Source: Massospora cicadina (Eukaryota > Entomophthoromycota > Entomophthoromycetes > Entomophthorales > Entomophthoraceae). Taken from it: DNA of 64,000 nt. Shown here one piece after another: positions 1-10,850 of this stretch. Each line of letters begins with the position of its first letter. The first letter of the stretch is position 1. The position numbers and the translations under genes were made by a program. The DNA is taken from contig JAKSZP010000149.1 of assembly GCA_022478985.1 (NCBI GenBank), forward strand, positions 62,001 through 126,000, written 5' to 3'. The notes under the pieces were generated by a model, which worked only from the letters and a program-made list of their open reading frames with translations, was not told where the DNA came from and searched no databases.

Positions 1-26
1 AGATACTAAATTATTTACTAAAAAAA

Positions 27-755
27 ATGGCCAATCACCTAGGGAAACTTGCCTCTGATGTAATCTCCTCTGAGAAATTCAGTTTTATCCCCAAGCAGTC
101 GATATGGGACAATATACACACCATAGCCAATATCTGCCAAATTACGGCTACTGGGGCGCTTGTGTTCTTAGACCAGCAGAAAGCTTATAATAGGGTCAAC
201 TGGGATTACTTCAAAGCCTGCCTCCACAAGTTCCACCTCCCCCACCGATTCATTAATTAGGTGATGAGGCTTATGTAATCCGCCACAATGGCTGTGCTTG
301 GCCCTGGTTTCCTTACTGATGTGGTTCTCCCTCAAAGGGGTCTCCGCCAAGGGGACCCTTTAAGCCCACTCTTATACAACTTCAGCCTTGACCCACTTTT
401 ATGCAATGTGAATGCCCACCTTGCTGGTGTCCATGTGCATAGCCAAGCACCAGTTAAAATGCTGGAATTTGCTGATGATTGTGTGGTTGGGGTGTCTAGA
501 AACCAAGATGCACGCGCGCTGGAGGCAACTATCCAGGGTTACTCTAAGGTCAGTAATGCCACACTTAAAACCACCAAAACTGAAACCAAACTATTCAACT
601 GGTACCAGGCCCGCTGGTCCCCAGAATCCAGTTACCTAACTGCTTCAGCAGCTATCTCACATGTTTTCTTGCCGCACCCACCCCATACCACCCCGCTTGT
701 GCTCCCTTTTGTGACAAGACCCACTGCTGAACCAGTGCACCATTTGAGAGTGTAG
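27..755 (+). pseudogene. LINE reverse transcriptase fragment (copy A)
   Basis: Reverse transcriptase palm of a non-LTR retrotransposon, the enzyme that copies element RNA at the nicked target. Visible motifs in order are SFIPKQSIWD, ALVFLDQQKAYNRVNWDYF (first catalytic Asp in FLDQQ), QRGLRQGDPLSPLLYNFSLD, and EFADDCVVGV (catalytic Asp pair). The frame changes once near 255-290, where a TAG replaces the Trp of the INWVM motif kept in copy C. The match to copy C is obvious by eye. The gene cannot make a full protein. The family assignment is secure and the edges are approximate. Confidence 0.85.
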
Positions 756-2156
756 CTGGAGGTGGGAGGGTACGCCTTTTCAGTAATGGAGCACCACTTC
801 CTCAACAATGTCACAAAGCGCATCACTTCCTTAAGAGAATACAAGACTACCCTCCCAGGCTGGTTTGTGCTTGCCAACTCTAAACTCCTGTACAAAGTCT
901 GGTTTTTGGCCTATGCTATCTCCTTTTCCCCTCTTTCTTCAACTCTTTGTACGCCCTCCTACAAGGGTGTCTTTGGTTAGGCCACCTTCCCCCTGTTCAT
1001 CTGGATGTCATGTTTGGCCCTCTCCATAATGTGGCATGGGCCTGCTCAACTTCAAGCCCATGATGCCAAAATACTTGCCTCCTGGGTCTCTACGGTCACC
1101 AACCCCACACCCCTAAACCACCACTGGTCATGCGCAGCCCGCTCCAACTTTTCCCACACCCTTGGCCTCTGAAATCCTACTCACCCCCATTCTTTGATAA
1201 CCTAACTTGCCTCTCATCCCTCTGCTGCGGGCCTGCATGGGACGTCGACCCACTTCAAATGTATTCTCCTCTCCATGCAGAGTGCTGAGTGGATAATCAG
1301 CATCAGTGGACACACCACCCAGAGGGGTCGCCCTACTCCCTATTTCAATCAAGAAGTCCATGGTCAAGTCTAATTAAACAAACTGGTACCCCAACGTCCC
1401 CACCTCATTTCCCATATGTACTACCTTGACAAGATGGACTTCCCATACTCTATGGAGACCCAGAAGGACATTTGGCGATACACTCACCATCCTCTATTAC
1501 AACCCCATATTCGCGCCCATGTTTGGAGACGTCTGAGAAAGGTGTACCAGACTGCTAAGCGGTCCGATGCCTCTCAGTCTTCATGCATTGTGTGCGGTCA
1601 ATATGGGTCATTAGTCCATCGCTTGGAATATTTCCCACCATCACAGGCAATATGTTGGGATGTTATGCACCTCTTTTGCCAGGATCGTGAGCAGGCTTTC
1701 AGCCTGTCTAAGAATATCTTCGCTTTTTCCATAACCTCTCCTATCCACCCATCACTCCGTGCCTTAATTGTTGCAATAGTGCTATGGATGATCCACACTA
1801 TTGTCCTTGATGCACTATCTGGCACTACCCCACCCTCCGTGAAGCTGTGCGCCGCTTCCACTCCCACCTCACAGATTACTTTCAAGCTTGGCTGTTTGGC
1901 CACCTGCCATCCCGCCAACGCCAGTTGGTGTCATCCTGGTTCCCCGTCTGGTTCCTCTAGTCAAACTTTTTCCTTCATTTGTGTTCAGTTTTGGCCCAGG
2001 CCTCCCCTGTTACTCCCCCTCTTCCTTACACTGGCAGTCCCGCTGGCAACAGGAGGTAGTCTCAGCTCCTCTGAGGTGCCCCTCGTTTTCTTGGTGTTTT
2101 TGGTTGGTTTTAAAAGTATCTATCCCATGGTCAGCCTTCCCCAAATACAATTTAAA
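756..2156 (+). pseudogene. LINE ORF2 thumb and C-terminal zinc-finger region (copy A)
   Basis: Continuation of ORF2 downstream of the palm. After several frame changes an open segment at 1416-2228 begins MYYLDKMDFPYSMETQ and carries CIVCGQYGSLVHRLEYF, the counterpart of the CX2CX7HX4C finger in copies B, C and D. Here the fourth ligand Cys is replaced by Phe (LEYF instead of LEKC). The following WMIHTIVLDA and SWFP-like blocks are also conserved in the other copies. The last part of the open frame beyond about 2160 is read-through outside the element. The finger type is common in ORF2 C-termini of APE-type LINEs and probably binds element RNA (inference from family). Confidence 0.8.
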
Positions 2157-2158
2157 AA

Positions 2159-2301
2159 TACAGCGCCAATGACCTTTAACTTTTTGTCACTGATGATGCA
2201 ACTTATAAGATCCATTCTTCTGAAGTAGCCCAAAATGTGGAGGCTTTACTTTACAGGACTCTACATTCTATAAATAAGATAAACTGAAACTTTCCACCAG
2301 T
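2159..2301. other. AT-rich spacer
   Basis: Short AT-rich sequence between LINE copy A and the first long direct repeat. No motif, gene or repeat boundary recognised. Confidence 0.5.
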
Positions 2302-3146
2302 GGCAATCAATTTTTTGCCAGATCACCATATTGCTTCCATATCTTCTATAGGGATATGAAGTCCTTAATTGAAAACTTTGACGGTGTAAATAATTAGAAC
2401 TGGCAGATTAAAATATTTTTACTGACGTTTTCAACATACTGTAAAGTTTTAAACAGTAAAAAATAGTCAAAAATTAAAGTAAGTTGAAATTGGGAAAATT
2501 CAGTAAACAAAATGTAAAAAACTGCTAACGCCTTGAATTTCAGTCAATTAACGAAAAAGTTGAATGTAGAGGTTGTAGTAACTCAAGAAACTTAAGAAAA
2601 TCATCAAATATTAAGCAGGTCAGTATCAAAGAAAAAAAATTACTAAACTTTTAATTTAGGAAGGTTTTTCTGACACCTCGAGAATTCACTCAGCTTTTGG
2701 AAGAAACTTACTGAAGAGGTGGAGTAATTTCAGATGCCTTGGATCTGCCGTATAGCCCCAAAAACCCTGTGAAGTTCATAGTGGTAACCAAGCCGCCATC
2801 CCTATAAGTATCGCCAGCAGATGTTGATTAACTTTAACTTCATATTCTCATTAAAAAGCCCTAAATTCCAAAATAAAATTTTATAACTTCAAATTTCCTT
2901 TGTTTATAAATTCTCTGAATTTGACACTATGAACTTCATTAAAGGCACCCAAGTGCATAAAAAACCATCACTTATATGCTGCTGCTCCTAGGGATTAAAC
3001 CTGTCTGTATATATCCAGTTTAGGACTCTCTTTAATAGTGCTGTTTCCTCTAATAAACCAGCATAGCTGACGGATCTGCAGTTTCACCCATGATACTAAA
3101 TCCTGTTTAGTGGCTCAAATCATATCCCTACTATTAAACAATGTCA
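2302..3146 (+). repeat. LTR-like direct repeat P, copy 1
   Basis: About 845 bp that matches 3688-4560 along its length in the same orientation. Shared landmarks include CTATAGGGATATGAAG near 2350 and 3740, the block around CTAAATT/AAAT at 2860 and 4270, and TATATCCAGTTTAGGA at 3008 and 4427. Both copies end at AAACAATGYCA. The 5' edge is set by alignment to copy 2 and is approximate. I found no matching 5-bp duplication outside the pair, so this may be a rearranged or very old LTR element. Confidence 0.65.
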
Positions 3147-3687
3147 AGAAAATATTGTACCTCATTGTCTATTACATTGTACAAAGACCCTACCCTTTTC
3201 CTCCTTTCCTGTAAGCAAAATTTAGTTTTATGAGGGGAAAAATGCCTGCTTTTGGGACTGTTGATTCCTCCTAACAACTAATCTACATCACCAGTTATGG
3301 TCTTGGTTGTTGTCCCTTCCCCAGAAGAAAGAGAATTTCCCATTTGATCACCTCAAAGGACACCTGGACTTGCCCTCTCAGAATCACTCCGCGCAACATT
3401 TTCCAACCAAGAGTTTCAGGTCTGCAACCTGCATTCCATCCAAAAGCCCACATACCCTAGATCGCTTACCCTTTAAAGAAATGACTGAAGCCCATGTTGC
3501 CTTGCTGGTCTTATGCTCAGAAGATTTGTCTTTTTTTGGGAAATCACCCAGCTCCGCTAGCAGGCCAGAAAAAAAGTACCTGTTTAAAGTGTCCCAAAGG
3601 CGCCCACATCTGCATCCAATGTCAGAAATCCTGAGAAAAGAATCCTTGCTCCCACAGCCACTACTGGGATTTTATCTTAGAGGGGGG
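3147..3687 (+). other. Internal region of LTR-like element P, with a 128-codon open frame
   Basis: A short (about 540 bp) interval between the two direct repeats. An open frame at 3307-3690 has no recognisable domain. In another frame near 3596-3630 a Cys-rich peptide, CPKGAHICIQCQKS, appears just before a stop and might be the tail of a zinc-binding protein, but it is too short to assign. No RT, integrase or protease motif is present, so if this is an LTR element it is non-autonomous or internally deleted. There is no clear primer-binding TGG directly after repeat copy 1. Confidence 0.45.
3679..3687 (+). promoter_or_regulatory. Polypurine tract of LTR-like element P
   Basis: AGAGGGGGG lies immediately before TGATGTGG, the start of direct repeat copy 2. 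A purine run directly 5' of an LTR is the plus-strand primer of LTR retrotransposons, which supports + orientation and copy 2 being a 3' LTR. Confidence 0.6.
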
Positions 3688-4560
3688 TGATGTGGAAATT
3701 TTGTCTTTTTCAGATTGCTAAAGTGCCTCCAAATCCACCTATAGGGATATGAAGGCTTTAATTAAAGATCCTGATGGTGTATATGATTAAAAAACTGATA
3801 GATTGAAGGATTTTAATGGAGGGTTCAAAAGATTATAGAGCATTAAATCTTGGAAGATTGGTGAGAATTGTGCAGGACAAAATTGGGGAAAATTTAGATT
3901 AAAATTTGATAAAACTCGTTTAACACCTCAATAATTTGCTTAGCTAAGAGAAGTTTTGACTATAATAGTTGAAGTAATTCCAGAAACCTTGCGAAATCAT
4001 CAAATTTTGAGCATTTTAGATCAAAGAGAACTTTAATAAATTTATAAAATTAAATGAAAAAGATTTTCTGGCACCTGAAAAAATCACTTGGCGTTTATAA
4101 GATTTTACTTAAGAGCGAGGAGTAATTCCAGAGGCCTTGTAATTCAATATGTATTTTTTCTGAACCCCACAAAGTTCATGGCGGCATCCCAAAAATCCTT
4201 ATAAATATCCTCAGTGGAAGTTAATTAATTTTAATTTCATATTATGGAATTTATATCCTTAATAAAAATCCCTAAATTATAAAATGAAAATTTCATGATC
4301 TCAAAATTTTCTTTGTTTTGGAAATCTTTGAATATGGCACTAAGGATGTCATTAAGAACACCCAAGAGCTCAAAAGGGCCATCTCTTATATGTTATTGCT
4401 CCATAGTAACAAAACCTGTCTGTGTATATCCAGTTTAGGATTTTTTTGACAGTGCTGTTCATTCTAAGACGCCAGCTTAGCAACAGATCTAAAATTTCGC
4501 CTATGGTGCTATATTTTATTTTGTTGGATCAGATCATATCTTTATAATGAAACAATGCCA
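3688..4560 (+). repeat. LTR-like direct repeat P, copy 2
   Basis: About 873 bp, homologous in direct orientation to 2302-3146. It starts TGATGTGGAAATTTTG after a purine tract and ends AAACAATGCCA. The boundary with the gag-like region that begins about 140 bp downstream means it could instead act as the 5' LTR of the + strand gypsy remnant at 4.7-6.9 kb. The sequence does not settle which. Confidence 0.65.
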
Positions 4561-4699
4561 AGCATCCATTAGAAGTTGGTGTCCGTTACTCCGCCCAAGT
4601 TGCACTTGAACTAATGAACTTAAACACTACAGCCGCCCTTACAAACACAGAAGTAAGGATTGCCAAACCAAGTCATATCTTTATCTACTTTTCCGCCCT

Positions 4700-5250
4700 G
4701 CTCTCCACCATCATTTAAAGCTCTTAAGATTGCACCACCTGGAAAATAAATATTTATCCTTACCCCAGAAGTTTCATTACAAACTCACCATGTTATTTGA
4801 GGATGCAACTAACTTCATTCAGGTCAATTGGGATGCTTTTATGGGCAAACAAAATGAAAACAAAGAGCTTCAAAGAAACTTGTTCAATTATAGTGTTGTT
4901 GATGGATACTTACATGACATCACGCAGAAACCTACTAATGTCTTAAAATTTAAAAGAATTTTTGGAACAAGCTGGTGCTGACTTAGTGACTCAGTTAACT
5001 GAACAGCAACAATTATATGAGTGTCAGATTAATGATTTTACTAGTTGTATATAGCAGCTTAATGATAGGGCCAATGCTCAATCCGCCTCTAAGATGCACA
5101 TATGAGTGAAACTTCCTAGGCCTGCTGGCCCTGAAGGGATAATAGTCCCAAAAGACCCAGAAGCCCTATAAGCCTCAGAGCCCAAAGGTTCATCCAGGCC
5201 CCCTGGAGAACCTTCAAGTATTGTGCCAATCCAGACAAGTACCATAAATC
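4700..5250 (+). pseudogene. Gypsy gag remnant (+ strand)
   Basis: An 83-codon open frame at 4730-4981 followed, after a frame change, by a Gln-rich, probably coiled-coil stretch (LVTQLTEQQQLYECQI) and a Pro/Lys-rich stretch (VKLPRPAGPEGIIVPKDP). Gypsy gag proteins often have a helical N-terminal region and then a basic Pro-rich linker. A protease remnant lies downstream on the same strand at 6.6 kb, which supports reading this as gag of a + strand Ty3/gypsy element. No zinc knuckle was found. Assignment is by context and composition. Confidence 0.5.
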
Positions 5251-6599
5251 TTAAGTTCTAAACCTGGAACGTCAATTGAGGGGTGGCTCATGGGAGCTAG
5301 TTGGACGTTGAGGGAAACTATCCCAACGCCGATCTAATCTTGACTTCAATTTCTTATTATGTGGCTATCATATAGCAATTGTGTTTGGATATGGCTCTTA
5401 AGAACAATCCCATCAATCTACCCTGGTCTCCAAGATCAATTGATTTACTACTTAGCTCTAGGACTTGGAAAATCAGCAACAAATAAAATTGTGTAAAGAC
5501 TCGCTGACTAAGCTAGAAAAGATTAACTGAAACACTAGGCATTCAGTTCCAAGGCTGCCACTTCATATGTTAATTACTGAGGTCAGAATTTGAAAGCGCT
5601 CAATATATTCTAACAACAACGTTATTAATCCTGCATGACTAACTGGCCAAAAATGGAGTCTTTAGAAACCATGAGGCCCTCAGCCCCTGCCATAAATGCT
5701 TTACTGAGCCTCAACTCCTTTAAGAATACTTTTAAGGAAAAAATATGTACCTGGTATGGACACTTAGATTGTCCTCTTTGTTTATGAAGGGCCCGTGGAA
5801 GCTAACCACTGATAGGTAAAAATTTAACACATTTAGTCCTTTCTTGACAATAATGTCCAAGATATAATGTTGCCTTACTTCAGGGAATGCACCTCTTGAG
5901 AACAAGTAAAGGTTATTCTTATTAAAGTATTTCGCATTGACTTAACCTTTTCCAATTAAAAACATGCCTTTATGCACATCTAACCAAAAAAGGATAATCA
6001 TATATCAACACTGCCAACCACTTTAATTACAAGATCCAGGATTTAGCCTCTTGTGACTAAGTTACCCTGTATGATGCAACAACTGCGGTGGTATCCACTT
6101 TCTCCTTCAACCAGAACTTAGTGCTTCTCTTACAAAGAATCAAAAAAAATTTAAAATCACTCTTCAATACTAAGGAGGCTATCATGGAACTTCCCAAACG
6201 AGACACATGTCACACCTCAACTAGTAGTGGGTTTCAACATTGTATCTATACCAAACAGGTGAAATCAGAAGGCTTGGCCCAAATGTGATCCCTGTTCCTA
6301 TTGTGAGCTTTTCAATCATTAGTAAGAGTCAATCACTGAAGAAGAAGTCAGATGAAGCGTAAAAAGGCATCAGCTTAATATGTGAGGCTCCCTATGCTGA
6401 CAAATACATGCTTCAAAATCTTAATCAAATTATTTTCCCTCCCAATTGTTTCGTTGTTACTGCTCTTAATGATCTTGACCTCCTTGAAGCTCCCTTTAGA
6501 AATAGAATCTACCATTCATATTGTTCTTCCTTAGTAAAACCACTGATTCCCTAACAGGTTTACGGTGCCAAAGCTGTCTATTTCATCACTCACTTTGTA
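5251..6599 (+). other. Degenerate region between gag-like and protease-like remnants
   Basis: AT-rich, stop-rich sequence in all frames. A 66-codon open frame at 6088-6288 has no recognisable domain. By position it should be the rest of gag of the + strand gypsy remnant, but no motif confirms it. Confidence 0.4.
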
Positions 6600-6900
6600 T
6601 CCAATGTTACTTAGGTATAGATAGTGGTACACAAGGTAGAAGTCCTAGCTATTGTCAACACTGGCTCCCTTAATAACGTCATCTTTTACCTGATGAAGCT
6701 AATTAAGTTGCTCCCAATTATAAATATACTTTATAATACAATACTTTAAGCCCCTCATACACCAGATCCCTCTAAGCTTGCTTGTGTTACCCATTCAGTT
6801 GGGTCCCTAGTTGTGTTGGCCCCAGAGATTGTCTTTAACAATTATAATGTATGCTTTACTCATTGGCACACAGTTCCTGGTCAATTTTGACACCAATATT
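6600..6900 (+). pseudogene. Gypsy aspartic protease remnant (+ strand)
   Basis: Retropepsin-like segment. The active-site region reads VEVLAIVNTGSLNNVI, where the usual D-T-G has become N-T-G (near 6655-6666). Downstream, GSLVVLAPEIVFNNYNVC parallels GSIVVVAPVVVLSNSNYDI of gypsy-B protease (52356-52667), in the same order and spacing. Stops interrupt the frame and the catalytic Asp is lost, so it is inactive. This retroelement protease would process Gag-Pol in an intact element. Confidence 0.7.
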
Positions 6901-7122
6901 AGCCATAAAGGCCTTATTTGTCTATACTAAGGTATTGCGTTATTATCATCCTTTAGAAACTTTTTAAGGAAAAAGGGAGGAGAGAACCCTAAAGTTGCCT
7001 GCTGGAACATCCAAAGTCTGTTGAGCGTCTTAAGTATTAAGTAATGGGTTAAAGGCCAACTTACTTCCATCCATTATCAGTGCCCTTGAGGGAATGCTCA
7101 TTTTCCCTATCAATAAATCCGT
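6901..7122. other. Unassigned sequence between + strand gypsy remnant and LTR-R
   Basis: AT-rich spacer with no recognised motif. It may be the outer flank of the gypsy-D 3' LTR. Confidence 0.35.
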
Positions 7123-7910
7123 TGTAGGGTTTTCCATTGTTGTGGCTTAATTGTGTTGTGCCCACGCCCAACAGTCAATACTTGGATCAGTATAATACTC
7201 ATAACAAGTTTTTAATTTATTCATGGGAGTGCCAAATCATGATTGGGTCCAGTCATCTAGACTAGCCATATTATAAAAAGATTGGCAAAAGGACTTATTG
7301 AAGTCAAGATAGAAAAACAAGATATAGATGAATGAACCTAGTTCTAAAAAATATATAGATGAAATGGCCCAGCTTTATCTTAGTATAAACTAGGGTTATT
7401 ATATGTTACATAAAAAATTTAAACCCAATAAGGAAAAAGTTCATTGAATTTAAGAGGGGTTGATCTGGATGAAAGTCTTTTATTCAGGCGATGCATTCCA
7501 GATTTAAAGATGCCTTTTTACATATTTTGATAGACAGTAAAGAAACTTTAAATGAACCAATTAAATAAGACTTGGTATCACTTAGGTCCATTGTTGGGCA
7601 GATTTTTATTCTTACCCTTTTTGTGTACGTCTTAAACTAATATTTCAAATATCACCTGATGTAGTAGTCACCTGACACTATAATAATTCTTTGTTATGGC
7701 TGATCAGGATTTCATTTCAGGGTATTCTGGGCTCAAGTAAGTATGAGTAAGATTTCCTATTGTTGATTTGAGCCTTATCAATTATTAAGTTTTCCATATA
7801 GCTGATCAAATATATTTCTTTGCCCCCTTTTCAGATCTAGGTGTTGATTCTCTCATGAGATTCATATAGCTATGTTCTTCCCATCGTGTCTGATACTCTG
7901 ATATCTGACA
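7123..7910 (-). repeat. Gypsy-D 3' LTR (LTR-R, copy 1)
   Basis: About 790 bp homologous to 27487-28800 once a solo LTR inserted in the latter is removed. Shared blocks include AGTCAATACT, GGACTTATTGAAG/GGGCTTATTGAAG, TCAGGCGATG, GACTTGGTATCACTTAGGTC and TTGATTTGAGCCTTAT. The right edge GATATCTGACA is followed by CACCTCCTTC, which on the minus strand reads as a purine tract GAAGGAGGTG directly before TGTCAGATATC. This fits a 3' LTR of the minus-strand gypsy-D whose integrase lies just to the right. The left edge, near TGTAGGG, is approximate. Confidence 0.68.
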
Positions 7911-7920
7911 CACCTCCTTC
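7911..7920 (-). promoter_or_regulatory. Polypurine tract of gypsy-D
   Basis: Minus-strand GAAGGAGGTG abuts the LTR start TGTCAGATATC. Its position between integrase and LTR is as expected for the plus-strand primer. Confidence 0.55.
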
Positions 7921-9010
7921 AGAAATATTAAAAGGGGGTACCCTGTAGGAATTAACTGTGTATGCGGTTTTTAGTTACTCCAATTTCTTAAGACTTATAT
8001 GAGTGTTCAACTCCATATTTTTTGGTTATAGAATATTGCTCATCTAAATGGGATCCGTTTTCCTCTTTGGGGACTATATTTGATTCTGGTAGTAAAAAAC
8101 TAGAATTGAAATCTCAAAAGTGGATAAAGTTTGGCAAGAGAAAAACTATTGGCTTTATCTTGGAACCATTTTGGCTAGACTTTCCATTGCCTCTGATGAA
8201 GTTTAATATTTTGAGCTAATATTTTTATTCTTTTTTGAGGCTCTTAGGTGTTATTATTGGTAACTTCATGGGCTAATAGTGCCATGATACCAGGTTCTCT
8301 TCCATATAAGGCTTTTAAGGGTGAACTTTTGATGGTGTGATAAAAACTTATTCTGTAAACCAACAATGCACTTGGGAGATATTGGTCCTAGTGTATTGGA
8401 TCAGTCATAGCCATTTTCTGTAGTATTAAAATAAAAGTTCCATTTGCTTTTTCTACATTTCCATAAGTTGATAGGTTGTAGGGCACTGAAAATAGTTTTT
8501 GAGTTTTTCATGCATGTAGCTAAGATCTTAACAACTCTTAAATCAAACTAAATCCATTATCGCATAGCAATGCCTGCAGGCAACCATGCCTAGTAGGTAT
8601 ACATTGATATAATACTTAGCTTAGAATTGGCGGTCTGCATTGGAATGGCAATCGCTTTGACCCACTTATTAGATGATCAATTCTAAAAAGATGTATGTAT
8701 CTACATGTGACTTCAGATAATGTACCTATGACATCAAGACTGATAGTATTGAATGGCTGCTGAGGGGTCATTGGCCGGTACTTGCACTTGGCCTTATATG
8801 ACGTTTGCTTTTTACAAGTGATGCAAGCATCTAAGACTTCCACTACAGGGTCCAGTATTCCTTCCCAAAAGTATTAACCATTGATCCATTTATAAGTTTT
8901 TGTGGCTCCCCCATGTCCTAAGGGATTGTGGGCTTCCATTAAAACTGGTATCCGCTCCTAAGGTCACAAGTAAGGTAAGCTTCTAGTTCTGACTATTTTT
9001 TATAGTAATC
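7921..9010 (-). pseudogene. Gypsy-D integrase
   Basis: Retroelement integrase, the enzyme that inserts the cDNA. On the minus strand, in order: zinc-binding HHCC region (AHNPLGHGG then CITCKK, 8.8-9.0 kb), core first Asp in FNTISLDVIG, second Asp in FRIDHLISGS, and third acid in NVEKANGTF. The Glu codon is GAA at 8451-8453, so all three catalytic acids are still readable. The next block, SALLVYRISFYHTIKSSPL, is a typical gypsy core motif. Frameshifts and stops split the gene. The C-terminal part runs to about 7950 next to the polypurine tract. RNase H of the same element lies directly upstream. Confidence 0.82.
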
Positions 9011-9491
9011 TGTTGAAAACTTTCATATTTTGAGCATGTCTTTTCAACATATTATGAACTGATTCATCTTCATCCTCCCAAGAGTATGGTTTATGAATAG
9101 GCCATGTAACTGTTCATACTTTGTAATGTCTAAATGTAATAGGGCAATCTGGTCAGTACATCTATGTTCATAAGTTTCATCTAGCATGATGGACAATGTT
9201 CATGACATAGTGCTGTAGTTTGAGAACCCAATTTACTAATCTTCCTATCATATCTTTCATGTTTTGCAGCTACTTTAAAAACGTGTTTTATAACAACTGT
9301 TAAGTTCATACTTTACAAGAAGGGCCAGAAATATTCACCATAAAGAACAGCTAAGCATTTTTCTCTGTGACGCTGTAATTTCGCTCAGCTTTTATAAGCG
9401 TTTTCTGTAATAAGACTGTGTTTTCAATTCCGTCTTCATTCAGTTGTGAGAGAATCGCTCGTATGGATAATATGAGGCGTCTATAAACAGA
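9011..9491 (-). pseudogene. Gypsy-D RNase H, 5' part removed by LINE-B insertion
   Basis: Minus-strand reading begins GKPIILFIDASYYPYE, the first strand of a gypsy RNase H with the catalytic Asp in FIDAS, and continues to a frame-broken LSEITASQRKMLSC segment that matches the usual AERNYSVTEKE motif. The residues just before it, FRNGK, are found both here and on the far side of LINE-B at 14770-14798, because the LINE target-site duplication copied them. RNase H degrades the RNA strand during reverse transcription. Stops show the gene is dead. Confidence 0.8.
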
Positions 9492-9511
9492 ATGATTGGC
9501 TTCCCATTTCT
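9492..9511. repeat. Target-site duplication, 3' side of LINE-B
   Basis: ATGATTGGCTTCCCATTTCT; matches 14770-14789 in 19 of 20 bases (G/A difference). Both copies lie in gypsy-D RNase H. Confidence 0.93.
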
Positions 9512-9555
9512 TTTAAATTTATTGCGGGGAAGGCCGACCATGGGATGGACACTTC

Positions 9556-10850
9556 CTAATATGACTCAGGACAGATAAACTTAGTACTGGGGGAGGCACC
9601 CCAGAGAAGCGATGCTATCTCTTGTTGCCAGTGGGAACGCCACTTATGGGGAGAGGGAACGTGTGAAGGGGCCGTAGCCACTATTGAGCACGTGTGGAGG
9701 AAGGGGTCTGATTTGATGAACCAGAATGGGAACCAGGAGGAGACCAGCTGTTGGCAATGTGGTGGGATGTATCCAAACATCCACACATGAAAGTGGTCCA
9801 CCAAATGAGACCGGAATCTGTGGACAGTTTCTGGGAGGGTGGGGGTGGAGCCTGCGATGGCATCTAAGACAATCGTGTGGATGGTCCACATGGCGATTGC
9901 AACCACCAGAGCATGGAGGGAGGGTGGAAGGGATGAGGCCATTGATAGAGCAAACATATCTCTTGACAGACTGAAGGGATGCGTTTGATAATGGCCCAGC
10001 AGACGTTGAACTTCGCGCCATATCACTTTAGAGGTGGGGCACTTCTCCAGGCGGTGGAACAGCGTTCCATACTGGCCACACACGACACAGGATGAGTGTA
10101 AAGCGTTAGAGCGCTCAGCTGTACGATACACCTGCCTCAGGCAGCGCCACACATGGGAGCGGACTTGAGGCTGCAACAGAGGGTGATGTACATATTTCCA
10201 GATTGTTTTTTGGGTCTCAATGGAATAAGGGATGTCCATAATGTCCAGGTAGTCCACCCTGGATAGGACATGGGGATGAATGGGGATCATGCCATCATAG
10301 ATGGGTAGCCCCTGTACCTCTTGTGTGAACTAAGAGAGGGGCAGCCTCTTTGGTTGTATGTCCGCTAATACAAATTCTCCACTCTGCGCTCCGCATGGAG
10401 AGTAGGATTCGTTTGTAGTGGGTTTTTGTCCCGTGAGGACCTGTGGCTGATGTGTATGATGCGAGGTATTTCATCAGGGAGTGGGAGTTTGATGGATTGT
10501 TGAGACCCAAGGCTTGGGAGAAGTTGGAGCAGGCTGCGCGGGACCAGTGTTTAGATGGGAGTGTGGGAGCGGTGACAGCCGCGATCCAGGTGCCCAGGAT
10601 CTTGGCAGCATGGGCTTTGAAGTCAAGAAGGCCCATGCCAACATAATGATGAGGGCCAAACATGACCTCTAGCCACACTGGTGGAGGGCGGCCTGACCAA
10701 AGCCATCCTTGCAGCAAGGCATACAAGGATTGAAGAAGCTTTGGGAAAAGGGGATGGCGTGGGCACAAACCAGACTTTGGATAGGAGCATAGAGTTGACT
10801 AAAACAACCCTGCCAGTAAGGGAAGTAGGGTGGGCTCTGAGAGAGGCGAT
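9556..10850 (-). pseudogene. LINE-B ORF2 C-terminal part: thumb and zinc finger
   Basis: Two segments. A thumb region (10295-10768) includes WSGRPPPVWLEVMFGPHH and GLLDFKAHAAKILGTWIAAV. A longer open segment of 244 codons (9556-10290) starts at PHVLSRVDYLDIMDIPYS, has the finger CVVCGQYGTLFHRLEKC (CX2CX7HX4C, intact), and ends with WTIHTIVLDA and SWFPFWF blocks. The same order is seen in copies A, C and D. The two segments lie in different frames, so this copy cannot make one continuous ORF2. Function is inferred from family: binding element RNA or DNA during target-primed reverse transcription. Confidence 0.85.

Larger units (their letters stand above)
1..2158 (+). mobile_element. LINE copy A, 3' part of a non-LTR retrotransposon
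   Basis: The window opens inside the RT gene of a LINE on the + strand and follows it to its 3' end. Successive segments, in shifting frames, match LINE copies B and C: RT fingers and palm, the FADD active site near 466-480, thumb, and the C-terminal zinc finger near 1590-1640. The element ends at about 2158 in the stretch CCTTCCCCAAATACAATTTA, corresponding to the CCTTCCCCGCAATAAATTTA end of copies B and C. It is more decayed than B or C, with many stops and frameshifts. The 5' part lies outside the window, so no target-site duplication can be tested. Confidence 0.88.

Noticed and set aside
1416..2228. A 270-codon protein as a host gene
   Set aside because: Its first half is LINE zinc-finger sequence also present in copies B, C and D, and its end reads out of the element.
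7931..7945. + strand purine run TTAAAAGGGGG as a polypurine tract of a + strand element
   Set aside because: No LTR begins after it, and the minus-strand GAAGGAGGTG at 7911-7920 fits the known gypsy-D orientation better.
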